From Cellvibrionales bacterium UBA5860 (GTDB lineage: Bacteria > Pseudomonadota > Gammaproteobacteria > Pseudomonadales > Porticoccaceae): DNA of 19,036 nt. Positions 1 through 7,389 of this stretch are shown in pieces. The notes below the pieces were generated by a model. The model worked only from the letters and a program-made list of their open reading frames with translations. It was not told the DNA's origin and ran no database searches. Positions within the stretch are counted from its first letter, which is position 1; every line of letters starts with the position of its first letter. The translations under genes were made by a program, and so were the position numbers. The DNA is taken from positions 14,136 to 33,171 of the forward strand of contig DJFY01000073.1 of assembly GCA_002431545.1 (NCBI GenBank), read 5' to 3'.

Positions 1-21
1 AAAACCCAAAACCCAAAACCC
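1..21. repeat. AAAACCC heptamer, three perfect tandem copies
   Basis: Three uninterrupted AAAACCC units open the window, and a degenerate version (TAAACC) follows near base 27. The array is cut by the window edge, so its full length is unknown. No gene overlaps it. It lies about 100 nt beyond the znuB stop codon, followed by a short A/T-rich stretch (75-89), but no intrinsic terminator with a convincing stem is seen there. Confidence 0.7.
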
Positions 22-117
22 AAGTCTAAACCTGAACGGCAGGTAGTCCGGGTGCCCGGCTATGGAACAACGCAAAAAGAATTTTTTTCCAGACGACACG
101 ACTTACCCGGCAAGGTA

Positions 118-906
118 TCAAGCCCCGAGCTGACGCCCGCGGCCGGCAAAGAGGAACAATCCCGCGGCGCTCAGTACCACTGCGGGACCTGCCGGCACAT
201 CACCAAACCAGGACAAGGCAAGGCCGAGCGCGACACTGACGGCAGCGACGACACCGGCCCATACCGCCATTTGCTCGGGCGACCGGCTAAACCGGCGCGC
301 GGCAGCCGCGGGAATGATCAACAGCGCCGTCACCAGCAGCACGCCGACAATTTTCATCGATATCGCCACCAGTGATGCCAGTAACAGACGCAGTATCAGT
401 TTCTGGTGCTTGCCAGCAGCACCCTCGACCATGGCCAGATCCTGGTGCACCGTGAGTGCGACAAATGGCCTCCAGCAGCCGGCCAGCACGGCCAACAAAG
501 CCAGGGATGCGGACCACATGACCAGCACCTCGGTACCAGTTACAGTCAATATATCGCCGAATAAAAGCGCCTCTATGCCCGGTCGACCACCAGGCGCCAG
601 GGCAAGAGCAACCATCCCACCCGCAAGAAAGGTGTGGGCGAGAATGCCCAGTAAGGTGTCAGTGGCAAGTCCCTGCTTCCGCTCGAGGACGGTCAGCATC
701 GCAGCAACTGCCAGACATACCAGCGTGACGGCAACCCCGCTGCCGACAGATAACCACAAACCCAGGGCGACGCCGAGCAGGGCGCTGTGGGCCAACGTAT
801 CGCCAAAATACGCCATCCGCTGCCACACCACGAGGCAGCCCAGCGGACCGGCAACGACGGCGACCGCCAGTCCCGCCAACAAAGCGAGCAACAGAAAGTC
901 ATACAT
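118..906 (-). CDS. znuB: Zinc ABC transporter permease ZnuB
   Basis: This is the integral membrane permease of the high-affinity Zn(II) importer ZnuABC in the inner membrane. The 262-residue product is almost wholly hydrophobic, with about eight or nine predicted membrane segments, and begins MYDFLLLALLAGLAVAVVAG as in ABC-3 family permeases. Typical family stretches are visible, such as GDTLAHSALLGVALGL near residues 35-50 and the loop MKIVGVLLVTALLIIPAAAA near 184-203. The length is normal for ZnuB. Its ATG overlaps the 3' end of znuC by 8 nt, so it is the last gene of a zur-znuC-znuB operon and is probably translationally coupled. Manganese or iron permeases of the same family look similar. 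The zur and znuA neighbours make zinc the likely substrate. Confidence 0.95.
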   Translation of the reverse strand: MYDFLLLALLAGLAVAVVAGPLGCLVVWQRMAYFGDTLAHSALLGVALGLWLSVGSGVAVTLVCLAVAAMLTVLERKQGLATDTLLGILAHTFLAGGMVALALAPGGRPGIEALLFGDILTVTGTEVLVMWSASLALLAVLAGCWRPFVALTVHQDLAMVEGAAGKHQKLILRLLLASLVAISMKIVGVLLVTALLIIPAAAARRFSRSPEQMAVWAGVVAAVSVALGLALSWFGDVPAGPAVVLSAAGLFLFAGRGRQLGA

Positions 907-1669
907 GATGCCCGTCTCCCGCGCGCCGTGACGGCGCCGACTGGCCGGTAGCTGGTACGTGTTCTATATCGTGGTGATGATCGTGATCGTGAACGTAAAA
1001 CGCGGTTTTTTCGCCAAACAGCGCCACAAAGGCCGGATCTGTAGAGACCTGATTAGGTGTGCCGGAACAACAAACGTGGCCGTTGAGACAGACGACCTCA
1101 TCCGTAGCGGCCATGACAAGGTGCAAATTGTGCGACACCATAAAAATAGCACAGCCGAACTCCTGACGCAGACTGGCAATCAACCTGTAAAGCGCTTCCT
1201 GACCAGTGACATCAACCCCCTGCACCGGCTCGTCGAGCACCAGCAAGTTGGGCCGGCGCAGTAGAGCGCGCGCCAATAACATACGCTGGGTTTCCCCTCC
1301 CGACAGGCCCTGCACCGGCCGCTTGAATAAATGGCCTATACCGGTTCGCTCCAGGGCCTGCAGGCAGGCGGTTTTGTCCCGCTCGACAATCTGCAGAAAT
1401 CGCCCCACAGAGAGGGGTAACGTTGGCTCTATATGCAGTTTCTGTGGCATGTAGCCGACGCGCAGATCTTTTGAACGGTGGATCGAACCGGTATCAGGCG
1501 ACGTCAGCCCCAACAACACCTTAACCAATGTCGTTTTGCCGGCGCCGTTTGGCCCGATAAGCGTGACGATGCGACGCGGCTCAATCTCCAGATCAATATT
1601 CTGCAGGACAACATGGTCGCCGTAGTGTTTACCGACGCCGTGCATATCGACAAGGGCGGCGCTAGTCAT
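899..1669 (-). CDS. znuC: Zinc ABC transporter ATP-binding protein ZnuC
   Basis: This is the ATPase that powers zinc import through ZnuB. From the chosen start (MTSAALVDMHG) it has 256 residues. It shows Walker A GPNGAGKTT (39-47), the Q-loop glutamine near 76, the signature LSGGE (122-126), Walker B LLVLDE (142-147) and the switch histidine H180. The frame stays open further upstream, to base 1870, but that stretch lies inside zur and carries no ABC homology. The ATG at 1669 overlaps the zur stop by 8 nt (ATGACTAG), which is why it was preferred. The C-terminus after residue 226 is unusual: HDHDHHHDIEH is a histidine/aspartate cluster that could bind zinc. Such tails occur in some zinc transport proteins, but its role here is inferred. 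Confidence 0.95.
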   Translation of the reverse strand: MTSAALVDMHGVGKHYGDHVVLQNIDLEIEPRRIVTLIGPNGAGKTTLVKVLLGLTSPDTGSIHRSKDLRVGYMPQKLHIEPTLPLSVGRFLQIVERDKTACLQALERTGIGHLFKRPVQGLSGGETQRMLLARALLRRPNLLVLDEPVQGVDVTGQEALYRLIASLRQEFGCAIFMVSHNLHLVMAATDEVVCLNGHVCCSGTPNQVSTDPAFVALFGEKTAFYVHDHDHHHDIEHVPATGQSAPSRRAGDGHHV

Positions 1670-2156
1670 CGGCTTTGCCCCGGCATTGTGGACACAGGCC
1701 GGTAACCTCAACCGCCTGGCCGTGCACTTCGAAATCGGCGCGTGCCGCCGCCGCGCCGATGGCGTTATCGATAGCTTCGAAACTACTTTCAGCCGCGCTG
1801 CCGCAGGCCTGACAGACAAAAACCGCGAAGCGGTGCGGATTGCCCGGAAACGGACACCCGATATATGCATTCAGGGTCGCCAGGCGATGCGCCAGGCCCT
1901 GCTCCAGAAGAAAGTCTATCGCACGGTAAACCGTAGGAGGCTTCACGCTTTTTTCGCCGGCATCCGACAATTGTTCTATGATCTCGTAGGCCCCCAGGGG
2001 GCGATGACTTTGCCACAACAAACGCAGCACGTTTTCGCGAATCGGTGTCAGCCGCACCTTGTGCTGTTCACACAAACTGCGGGCACGCTGCATAGCGGCA
2101 TTTTGGCAGCGCAGGTGATTGTGCTCACGATACGCCACCCTGGAATTACTCAACAT
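1662..2156 (-). CDS. zur: Zinc uptake regulator Zur (Fur family)
   Basis: This is a Zn(II)-responsive repressor of zinc uptake genes. The 164-residue protein has the Fur-family winged helix (RLTPIRENVLRLL near 35-47; PPTVYRAIDFLLEQGL near 73-88) and two cysteine pairs, C115/C118 and C155/C158, which form the structural zinc site of the family. A second metal site is suggested by H108 in NPHRF. The start has a strong ribosome site on the minus strand (GGGAGGAGG about 5 nt before ATG). It is the first gene of the zur-znuC-znuB operon and is divergent from znuA. Zur-box-like palindromes in the shared upstream region suggest autoregulation. Fur or Mur is less likely given the znu context. Confidence 0.93.
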   Translation of the reverse strand: MLSNSRVAYREHNHLRCQNAAMQRARSLCEQHKVRLTPIRENVLRLLWQSHRPLGAYEIIEQLSDAGEKSVKPPTVYRAIDFLLEQGLAHRLATLNAYIGCPFPGNPHRFAVFVCQACGSAAESSFEAIDNAIGAAAARADFEVHGQAVEVTGLCPQCRGKADD

Positions 2157-2177
2157 CGCCGCCTCCTCCCCTCTATT

Positions 2178-2190
2178 GTTATAGAATAAC
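2178..2190. promoter_or_regulatory. Zur-box-like palindrome near zur
   Basis: GTTAT-AGA-ATAAC is a perfect 5-bp inverted repeat 21 nt upstream of the zur start, so it would overlap the zur promoter. It shares the GTTAT...ATAAC arms of the gammaproteobacterial Zur box. It fits negative autoregulation of zur-znuCB. No binding data are available; the call rests on half-site match and position. Confidence 0.55.
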
Positions 2191-2240
2191 TCGTTTGCGC
2201 CAGACTAGTATCGAACACCCAAGGGCACAAGCCCGAAACG

Positions 2241-2257
2241 CATAACGTTATAACATT
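2241..2257. promoter_or_regulatory. Zur-box-like site at the znuA start
   Basis: Read on the minus strand this is AATGTTATAACGTTATG, close to the AATGTTATAATAT core of the E. coli znu Zur box. It contains two overlapping perfect palindromes, ATAACGTTAT (2242-2251) and GTTATAAC (2247-2254). It ends only 8 nt before the znuA ATG, so a repressor bound here would cover the znuA transcription or translation start. Confidence 0.65.
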
Positions 2258-2265
2258 ACATAAAT

Positions 2266-3177
2266 ATGAAGCATCTTCTGTTCGCCTGTATATACCTGCT
2301 GTCCTGCCCCGCCTGGTCCGAGATGCTGGTCGTGACCACTATTCCGCCCCTTAAATTCATTCTGGATGAATTTGCCGGCGATGACATCGAGGTCCGCACA
2401 CTTCTGTCCGCCCAGGCTGAACCCCATCACCACTCAATGCGTGTATCGGAAGTCATTCTGCTCGAACAGGCTGACCTGGTGCTATGGGTAGGCCCGCAAC
2501 TGGAGACCTATCTCAGCAATACCATTGCCAAACTGAACCCGGAAAAAGTAATTACCGCCAGCGCCCTACCCGATATTGAAAAGTCGGTGACCACAAGTGG
2601 CGACCCGCACATCTGGCTCAACCCGGATCACGCCCGCGTTATCGCTTCGGAAGTCGCTGGGTGGATCGTCGCCCGGGAACCCGCCCTGCAGGCGCGAATT
2701 CTGGCCGATTCGACGCGTTTCAACACCGCACTAACCACATTGGCCGAGGAGCTTGCCGTTCGACTGGCGCCCCTGAAACAACTCAACATCCTGGTAGACC
2801 ATAACGCTTTTTATCATTTCTTCCTCTATTTCGGGCTGAATGAAGCCGTGTCCCTGAAGACCAAAGACGGCCTGGCAAAAAGCGCGGGGCAGCTTCGCCA
2901 CGTACTGGACCGGGCGGCTTACGATTGTGTGATCGCCGAACCCCACTCGAGCCATCACCGTATGCAACACATCGCGGCAAACGCCAACGCGCCGCTCATC
3001 GTGCTTGACCCCCTGGGTGGCAGCATCGAAGCCAGCCGCCACCCTTATCGGGCGCTGCTGGAACAGCTCGCCACAGACCTTGAAAAATGCCTGCAACCGA
3101 ACCACGGATCGCTCGGCCCTGCGGAACAACTCGACGAAGGCACAACTGTTACCGGGGCAAATCAGGTACTCGATTAA
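2266..3177 (+). CDS. znuA: Periplasmic zinc-binding protein ZnuA
   Basis: This is the substrate-binding protein of ZnuABC (cluster A-I). The 303-residue precursor starts with a short signal peptide (cleavage probably after AWS, residue 18). Likely zinc ligands are histidines of the HHH run at 54-56, H115 in GDPHIWLNP, H179/H184 in VDHNAFYHF and D248 in LDPLGG. The cysteine pair C221 and C275 matches the disulfide of E. coli ZnuA. The usual charged His-rich loop before GDPHIW is short. A tail of about 28 residues follows the last family motif. No Shine-Dalgarno sequence precedes the ATG, and an in-frame stop at 2251 leaves no alternative start nearby, so the mRNA may be leaderless or nearly so. 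The last 29 nt overlap the 3' end of thrB tail to tail. Confidence 0.95.
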   Translation: MKHLLFACIYLLSCPAWSEMLVVTTIPPLKFILDEFAGDDIEVRTLLSAQAEPHHHSMRVSEVILLEQADLVLWVGPQLETYLSNTIAKLNPEKVITASALPDIEKSVTTSGDPHIWLNPDHARVIASEVAGWIVAREPALQARILADSTRFNTALTTLAEELAVRLAPLKQLNILVDHNAFYHFFLYFGLNEAVSLKTKDGLAKSAGQLRHVLDRAAYDCVIAEPHSSHHRMQHIAANANAPLIVLDPLGGSIEASRHPYRALLEQLATDLEKCLQPNHGSLGPAEQLDEGTTVTGANQVLD

Positions 3178-4132
3178 TTCTGTGTAGCAAAATCCTGCGA
3201 AACTGCGCCGGATCCTTACTGGGGCGGCCGGTAAGCTCAAGGGGTTGACGCTGACGGGTCGCTAAGCGCGACAACCAGAACTGCTGGGCCGCGATACAAC
3301 ACACCGCTTGCCAGGCATCATACTCGCTGTGGCTGAACGGTCGATGCGCGGCATAGGCCTCCAGCAAGGGGAGCGCGCGTGCCGCGTCAACTTCGCCATC
3401 GGGTCGACTGGCCCAGTCGTTCAGGGCAATCGCTACGTCGAGCAGCAACCAGTCCGTGCAGGCACCCTGAAAATCGATCACCGCGCTGAGCTTATCACCC
3501 AAAAACAGGGCGTTGTCGCGAAACAAATCGGCGTGAATTGCACCGGCGGGCAGAGCGTGGACACTACCGGCGAGCGCTTGTAACGCAGCCTGGCCACCCT
3601 GTTGCCCGCGGACCAACTCGACATCTGCACTCGGCAATACGGGACTCAGCTCCACCAGCACCTGCCGCGACCAGGATAGGCCATAGGGGTTTTCCCGGCG
3701 CCCGGCAAAGGCCTTCCCCCGGCGATGCATCCGACCTAAAAAAGCGCCGATCTCCGCGCAGTGCTTGGGCAGCACCTGCTCCAGATGCTGCCCGGCCATA
3801 CGCGGCGCCAGCAATGCCGGTTTACCGGCAACAGAAAGTTGTCTGCACCCGTGGCGATCCGCGACGAAATCCGGCACCGGCAGCCCCGCCGTCTTGAGGA
3901 AGGCAGCAAGCGTGACAACAAACGGTATGCCTGTGTAATCCGCGGATTCGAGTACAGTCAGCACCCATTCGTCCGAAACGCCCACCGGGCCGCCGAATTT
4001 CCGGGTGCGTAGAAAATAGGTGGTGTTTTCCAGGCCGTCGGCGACACCCTCGAAAGACACCAATTCGCCCAGAGACAGCGCGCCGACCAGATTTTCAAGT
4101 TCCCCGCGCTCGACCCGGGTATACACTGCCAT
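3149..4132 (-). CDS. thrB: Homoserine kinase, APH-fold type (ThrB)
   Basis: This enzyme phosphorylates L-homoserine to O-phosphohomoserine in threonine synthesis in the cytoplasm. The 327-residue product is the aminoglycoside-phosphotransferase-like type found in Pseudomonas, not the GHMP-kinase type of E. coli. Visible features are SFEGVADGLENTTYF (26-40), the catalytic loop IHADLFRDN (H200, D202, N207) and the metal-binding VIDFQGA (D220). The start MAVYTRVERGELEN matches the family N-terminus and has GGAGG 9-10 nt upstream on its strand. The frame remains open 16 codons further, but that extension is not family-like. Placement between znuA and polA matches Pseudomonas gene order. It overlaps znuA by 29 nt in a convergent arrangement. 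Confidence 0.92.
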   Translation of the reverse strand: MAVYTRVERGELENLVGALSLGELVSFEGVADGLENTTYFLRTRKFGGPVGVSDEWVLTVLESADYTGIPFVVTLAAFLKTAGLPVPDFVADRHGCRQLSVAGKPALLAPRMAGQHLEQVLPKHCAEIGAFLGRMHRRGKAFAGRRENPYGLSWSRQVLVELSPVLPSADVELVRGQQGGQAALQALAGSVHALPAGAIHADLFRDNALFLGDKLSAVIDFQGACTDWLLLDVAIALNDWASRPDGEVDAARALPLLEAYAAHRPFSHSEYDAWQAVCCIAAQQFWLSRLATRQRQPLELTGRPSKDPAQFRRILLHRINRVPDLPR

Positions 4133-4260
4133 GCCGCTATTACCTCCCGCCGCTTTCGCGCCGCGCAAACAGAACCGCACCGCCGGTAAACACGGAACGT
4201 CGCATTAAAACCCCACCGACACTTGGTGTATCCTTGCGGCGGATCATCAGGTCGCCTTTC

Positions 4261-6990
4261 ATGAACACTGCCTCTGCCCCCATCATACTCGTCGACGGCT
4301 CGTCTTACCTGTATCGCGCCTTTCACGCCCTGCCCCCGCTTACCAACTCGCGAGGCGAACCGACCGGCGCCGTCAAAGGGGTTATTGCCATGCTGCGCAA
4401 GCTGCAAAAGGATCACCCGGAAAGCCCCATCGGCGTCGTTTTCGATGCCAAGGGAAAAACCTTTCGCGACGACCTGTACGAGCACTACAAATCCCACCGC
4501 CCGCCCATGCCCGACGACTTGCGGGCTCAGGTCCAGCCCATTCACGAGATCGTGCAGGCCATGGGCCTGCCGCTACTGATTGTCGAGGGCGTCGAGGCCG
4601 ACGATGTCATCGGCACGTTGACCCAGCAAGCCGCAGCGCAGGCGCTCGACACTATTATCTCTACCGGCGACAAGGACATGGCACAGTTGGTCAACGGCCA
4701 CGTCACGTTGGTCAACACGATGACCGATACGCTTCTCGATCGCGCGGGCGTGGAAGCCAAATTTGGCGTGCCACCGGAGCTGATTGTCGATTACCTGGCG
4801 CTGGTGGGGGACAAATCCGACAATATTCCCGGTGTCCCCGGCGTTGGCGAAAAAACCGCCGTAGCCATTTTGCGGGGCGTAGGTGACCTGGACGCCATTT
4901 ACGGCGATATCGAAAAAATTCGCGAGCTGACATTTCGCGGCGCGAAAAAAATGCCGGAAAAACTTCTTGCCCATCGCGAAGAGGCCTACCTGTCCCGGCA
5001 ACTGGCAACGATCAAGCTGGATGTCGAACTGGACATCGCGGCCGACCAGCTGACAAATACCGAGGTCGACAACGCCACCTTACTCGAGTTATTTAAAACA
5101 CTGGAATTTAAAGCCTGGACCGAAGAATTACTCAGCGACGGTGCGACCTCGGAAGACAACCCCGGACACCATGCAGCGTCAAAGGAAAATTACCACACGC
5201 TGCTGACAGAGGAGGCACTAGACACTTGGCTGTCTCGCCTCACGGCCGCGAAGTTTTTTGCCTTTGACACCGAGACCACAAGCCTGAATTACATGCAGGC
5301 GCGGGTGGTCGGCGTTTCCTTTGCCGTCGAGCCCCACGAAGCGGCCTATCTGCCGTTGGCGCACGACTATCCGGGAGCTCCGGACCAGGTAGACCGCGAG
5401 TACGCGCTACAGCGACTGAAACCCTTGCTGGAGGATCCCGACCTGCACAAAGTCGGGCAAAACCTGAAATACGACAAGAGCGTGCTTGCCCGCGAGGACA
5501 TCGAGCTGCGCGGTATCAGCCACGACACCATGCTCGAATCCTACGTCCTGAATTCAACCGGGTCGCGTCACGACATGGATACGCTGGCTCTGAAATACCT
5601 AGGCGAGAAGACCATTCATTTCGAAGACATCGCGGGCAAAGGCAAAAACCAACTGACCTTTAACGAAATCCCGCTCGAGCAGGCCGCACCCTACGCGGCC
5701 GAGGACGCCGATATCACTCTGCGTCTGCATCAAACACTGTGGCCCCAGTTAAGTCAGGAGCCGGGCCTCAGCGCCGTCTTCAACGACATTGAAATGCCCC
5801 TTCTGCCGGTACTCTCGCGCATCGAACGCACCGGGGCACTGGTCGACAGCGCCTTACTCCAAACACAGAGCGGCGAATTGGGCAAAAGAATCAGCGCGAT
5901 CGAGTCTGAGGCCCACGACATCGCGGGCAGACCATTCAATCTGGGTTCGCCCAAACAGTTAGGCAACATTCTATTTGACGAGCTGTCTTTACCGGTGATC
6001 AAGAAAACCCCCAAAGGTGCGCCCTCGACGGCGGAAGAAGTGCTGCAAGAACTGGCCCTGGACTATCCCCTACCCCGGCTTATTCTGGAACACCGCAGCC
6101 TGAGTAAGCTCAAGTCGACCTATACCGACAAGCTACCGACGATGATTGATCCCGGGACCGGCCGCATTCACACCTCCTATCACCAGGCAGTGACCGCCAC
6201 TGGCAGGCTGTCCTCTTCTGATCCCAATCTGCAAAACATTCCGGTACGCACAGAAGAAGGCCGCCGCATCCGCCAGGCCTTCATTGCGCCGGAGGGCAGC
6301 GTGCTGGTGGCGGCGGACTACTCCCAGATCGAACTGCGCATTATGGCTCACCTGTCTGGCGACGCCGGGTTGCTCTCGGCCTTCAGCGAGGGCCTCGATA
6401 TCCACCAGGCCACCGCGGCCGAAGTATTCGGTGTGGAGCTGGAAACGGTGACACCGGAGCAACGCCGCAACGCCAAGGCAATCAACTTCGGCCTGATCTA
6501 CGGCATGTCCGCCTTTGGTCTCGGTCGCCAGCTCAACATCGGGCGTAATCAGGCGCAGGAATATATTGATCTGTATTTCAGTCGCTACCCCGGTGTTCGC
6601 GACTACATGGCAACGATCAAATCCGAGGCCGCAGCAAAGGGTTACGTCCAAACCCTGGCCGGACGCCGGCTATACCTGCCTGAGATCAACGCGCGCAACG
6701 CCATGCGCCGACAGGCAGCGGAGCGCACGGCCATCAACGCACCGATGCAGGGCACTGCTGCGGACATCATCAAAAAGGCCATGATAGATGTCGACGACTG
6801 GCTGTGCGGCAATAACCTGCGCTCGCGAATCATTATGCAGGTACACGACGAACTGGTGCTGGAAGTCCCCGACGAAGAACTCGAGATCCTGCAAAAGGGC
6901 CTGAAAAAACGGATGGAGAGCGCGGCAGAACTAAACGTGCCGCTAGTAGTCGACGTCGGCACAGGCAGCAACTGGGATGAAGCCCACTGA
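4261..6990 (+). CDS. polA: DNA polymerase I (PolA)
   Basis: This polymerase processes Okazaki fragments and fills repair gaps. It is a full-length three-domain protein of 909 residues (E. coli 928, with motifs offset by a constant 19). The N-terminal 5'-nuclease covers about 1-290 (LVDGSSYLYRAF; VEADDVIG; GDKSDNIPGVPGVGEKTA). The 3'-5' proofreading domain covers about 305-490 and keeps its catalytic residues: D336 and E338 in FDTETT, and Y478 and D482 in YAAEDAD. The polymerase domain has motif A DYSQIELR (D686), motif B RRNAKAINFGLIYG (K739) and motif C VHDELVLEV (D863). The ATG at 4261 (MNTASAPIILVDG) was chosen over an in-frame TTG nine codons upstream because it fits the family N-terminus. 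The ribosome site is weak. Confidence 0.98.
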   Translation: MNTASAPIILVDGSSYLYRAFHALPPLTNSRGEPTGAVKGVIAMLRKLQKDHPESPIGVVFDAKGKTFRDDLYEHYKSHRPPMPDDLRAQVQPIHEIVQAMGLPLLIVEGVEADDVIGTLTQQAAAQALDTIISTGDKDMAQLVNGHVTLVNTMTDTLLDRAGVEAKFGVPPELIVDYLALVGDKSDNIPGVPGVGEKTAVAILRGVGDLDAIYGDIEKIRELTFRGAKKMPEKLLAHREEAYLSRQLATIKLDVELDIAADQLTNTEVDNATLLELFKTLEFKAWTEELLSDGATSEDNPGHHAASKENYHTLLTEEALDTWLSRLTAAKFFAFDTETTSLNYMQARVVGVSFAVEPHEAAYLPLAHDYPGAPDQVDREYALQRLKPLLEDPDLHKVGQNLKYDKSVLAREDIELRGISHDTMLESYVLNSTGSRHDMDTLALKYLGEKTIHFEDIAGKGKNQLTFNEIPLEQAAPYAAEDADITLRLHQTLWPQLSQEPGLSAVFNDIEMPLLPVLSRIERTGALVDSALLQTQSGELGKRISAIESEAHDIAGRPFNLGSPKQLGNILFDELSLPVIKKTPKGAPSTAEEVLQELALDYPLPRLILEHRSLSKLKSTYTDKLPTMIDPGTGRIHTSYHQAVTATGRLSSSDPNLQNIPVRTEEGRRIRQAFIAPEGSVLVAADYSQIELRIMAHLSGDAGLLSAFSEGLDIHQATAAEVFGVELETVTPEQRRNAKAINFGLIYGMSAFGLGRQLNIGRNQAQEYIDLYFSRYPGVRDYMATIKSEAAAKGYVQTLAGRRLYLPEINARNAMRRQAAERTAINAPMQGTAADIIKKAMIDVDDWLCGNNLRSRIIMQVHDELVLEVPDEELEILQKGLKKRMESAAELNVPLVVDVGTGSNWDEAH

Positions 6991-7072
6991 GGCTAAACCC
7001 CCTCCCACCGCAAGCCGGAAGGCTGACTATTCAGAGTTTATTTTGGCGTCTATAAACAACGCTCGGCGGAAG

Positions 7073-7098
7073 GAACTTTTCCGCGAATGGCAGTCTAA
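7073..7098 (+). promoter_or_regulatory. Sigma-E/AlgU-like promoter for first small RNA
   Basis: GAACTT (7073-7078) and TCTAA (7094-7098) are separated by 15 nt, giving the GGAACTT...GTCTAA pattern of extracytoplasmic-stress promoters. The usual spacer is 16-17 nt, so it is one base short by that count. Predicted transcription starts near 7104, exactly where a 5' hairpin begins. The downstream half (GGCAGTCTAATCT) recurs identically upstream of dsbA. Confidence 0.55.
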
Positions 7099-7103
7099 TC
7101 TTG

Positions 7104-7203
7104 GGCAATCGTTGATTGCTGCTTTTTCCCCTTAATTTAAGCGCTCGCTTGTTTCCCCAAACATTAGCAACGCGACCCCGGTCACATAACCGGGGTTTTT
7201 TTT
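7104..7203 (+). ncRNA. Candidate small RNA 1, polA-engB gap (Spot 42/ErsA locus)
   Basis: A transcript of about 100 nt is predicted from the sigma-E-like promoter to the intrinsic terminator at 7175-7203. It would start with the hairpin GCAATC-GTT-GATTGC (7105-7119). Two identical TTTCCCC motifs (7125-7131 and 7152-7158) then flank a small hairpin AAGC-GCTC-GCTT (7139-7150), followed by the terminator and eight U residues. The C-rich motifs could pair with purine-rich ribosome-binding sites, as known for C-rich seeds of other bacterial small RNAs. The polA-engB interval is the known position of Spot 42 in enterics and ErsA in Pseudomonas. I cannot align it to either from memory. It may instead be only the polA 3' region with its terminator. 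Confidence 0.55.
7175..7203 (+). terminator. Intrinsic terminator, small RNA 1 (and polA)
   Basis: ACCCCGGT (7175-7182) pairs perfectly with ACCGGGGT (7189-7196) around the loop CACATA, followed by eight T residues. It would end both candidate small RNA 1 and read-through from polA. Confidence 0.92.
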
Positions 7204-7218
7204 GCCTGACGATATAAC

Positions 7219-7242
7219 GACATTAAAAATGTCCATTTAATG
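7219..7242. repeat. Overlapping palindromes upstream of small RNA 2 promoter
   Basis: Two inverted repeats share this A/T-rich stretch: GACATT-AAA-AATGTC (7219-7233) and CATTAAA (7221-7227) with TTTAATG (7236-7242). They end 1 nt before the -35-like GAACTT. This is a plausible binding site for a dimeric regulator, but no family motif is recognised. Confidence 0.5.
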
Positions 7243-7243
7243 T

Positions 7244-7270
7244 GAACTTTGTCACGCCACCAGAGTCACA
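7244..7270 (+). promoter_or_regulatory. Sigma-E/AlgU-like promoter for second small RNA
   Basis: A perfect GAACTT -35 element (7244-7249), a 16-nt spacer and TCACA (7266-7270) fit the GAACTT-N16-TCnnA sigma-E/AlgU consensus. Transcription is predicted near 7277. ErsA of Pseudomonas, in the same genomic position, is known to depend on the AlgU-type sigma factor, which supports the reading. Confidence 0.55.
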
Positions 7271-7276
7271 AGTAGG

Positions 7277-7389
7277 GCAAGTTACATCTTCCTTGATTTA
7301 AAACTTTATACACGACCGGGCACTTCTCCCCCTCTAGGTATCTTCCCGGTCGGATATCACGCCCGGTGCTACTGCACCGGGTTTTTTTT
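7277..7389 (+). ncRNA. Candidate small RNA 2, ErsA/Spot 42-like position
   Basis: A transcript of about 113 nt is predicted. The 5' part (7277-7312) is A/U-rich and unstructured, suitable for Hfq. An 8-bp perfect stem CGACCGGG (7313-7320) with CCCGGTCG (7345-7352) then presents a 24-nt loop containing CTTCTCCCCCTCT. A separate terminator hairpin with eight U residues ends it. A C/U-rich loop held open by a GC stem is a typical seed presentation for a small RNA that pairs with ribosome-binding sites. Size, position and promoter type resemble ErsA of Pseudomonas, but sequence homology was not tested. No open reading frame with a ribosome site is present. Confidence 0.68.
7362..7389 (+). terminator. 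Intrinsic terminator, small RNA 2
   Basis: CCCGGTGC (7362-7369) and GCACCGGG (7374-7381) form a perfect 8-bp stem with loop TACT, followed by eight T residues. No protein gene ends just upstream on this strand, so the terminator itself argues for a separate short transcript. Confidence 0.93.

Noticed and set aside
52..931. Plus-strand open frames of 107 and 205 codons opposite znuB
   Set aside because: They are antisense to a well-supported permease gene, have no ribosome site and encode low-complexity, Ser/Thr/Ala/Arg-rich products.
3958..4545. 195-codon minus-strand frame spanning the thrB start and the polA 5' end
   Set aside because: It overlaps both genes in other frames, has no family features, and its N-terminal half is antisense to the PolA nuclease domain.
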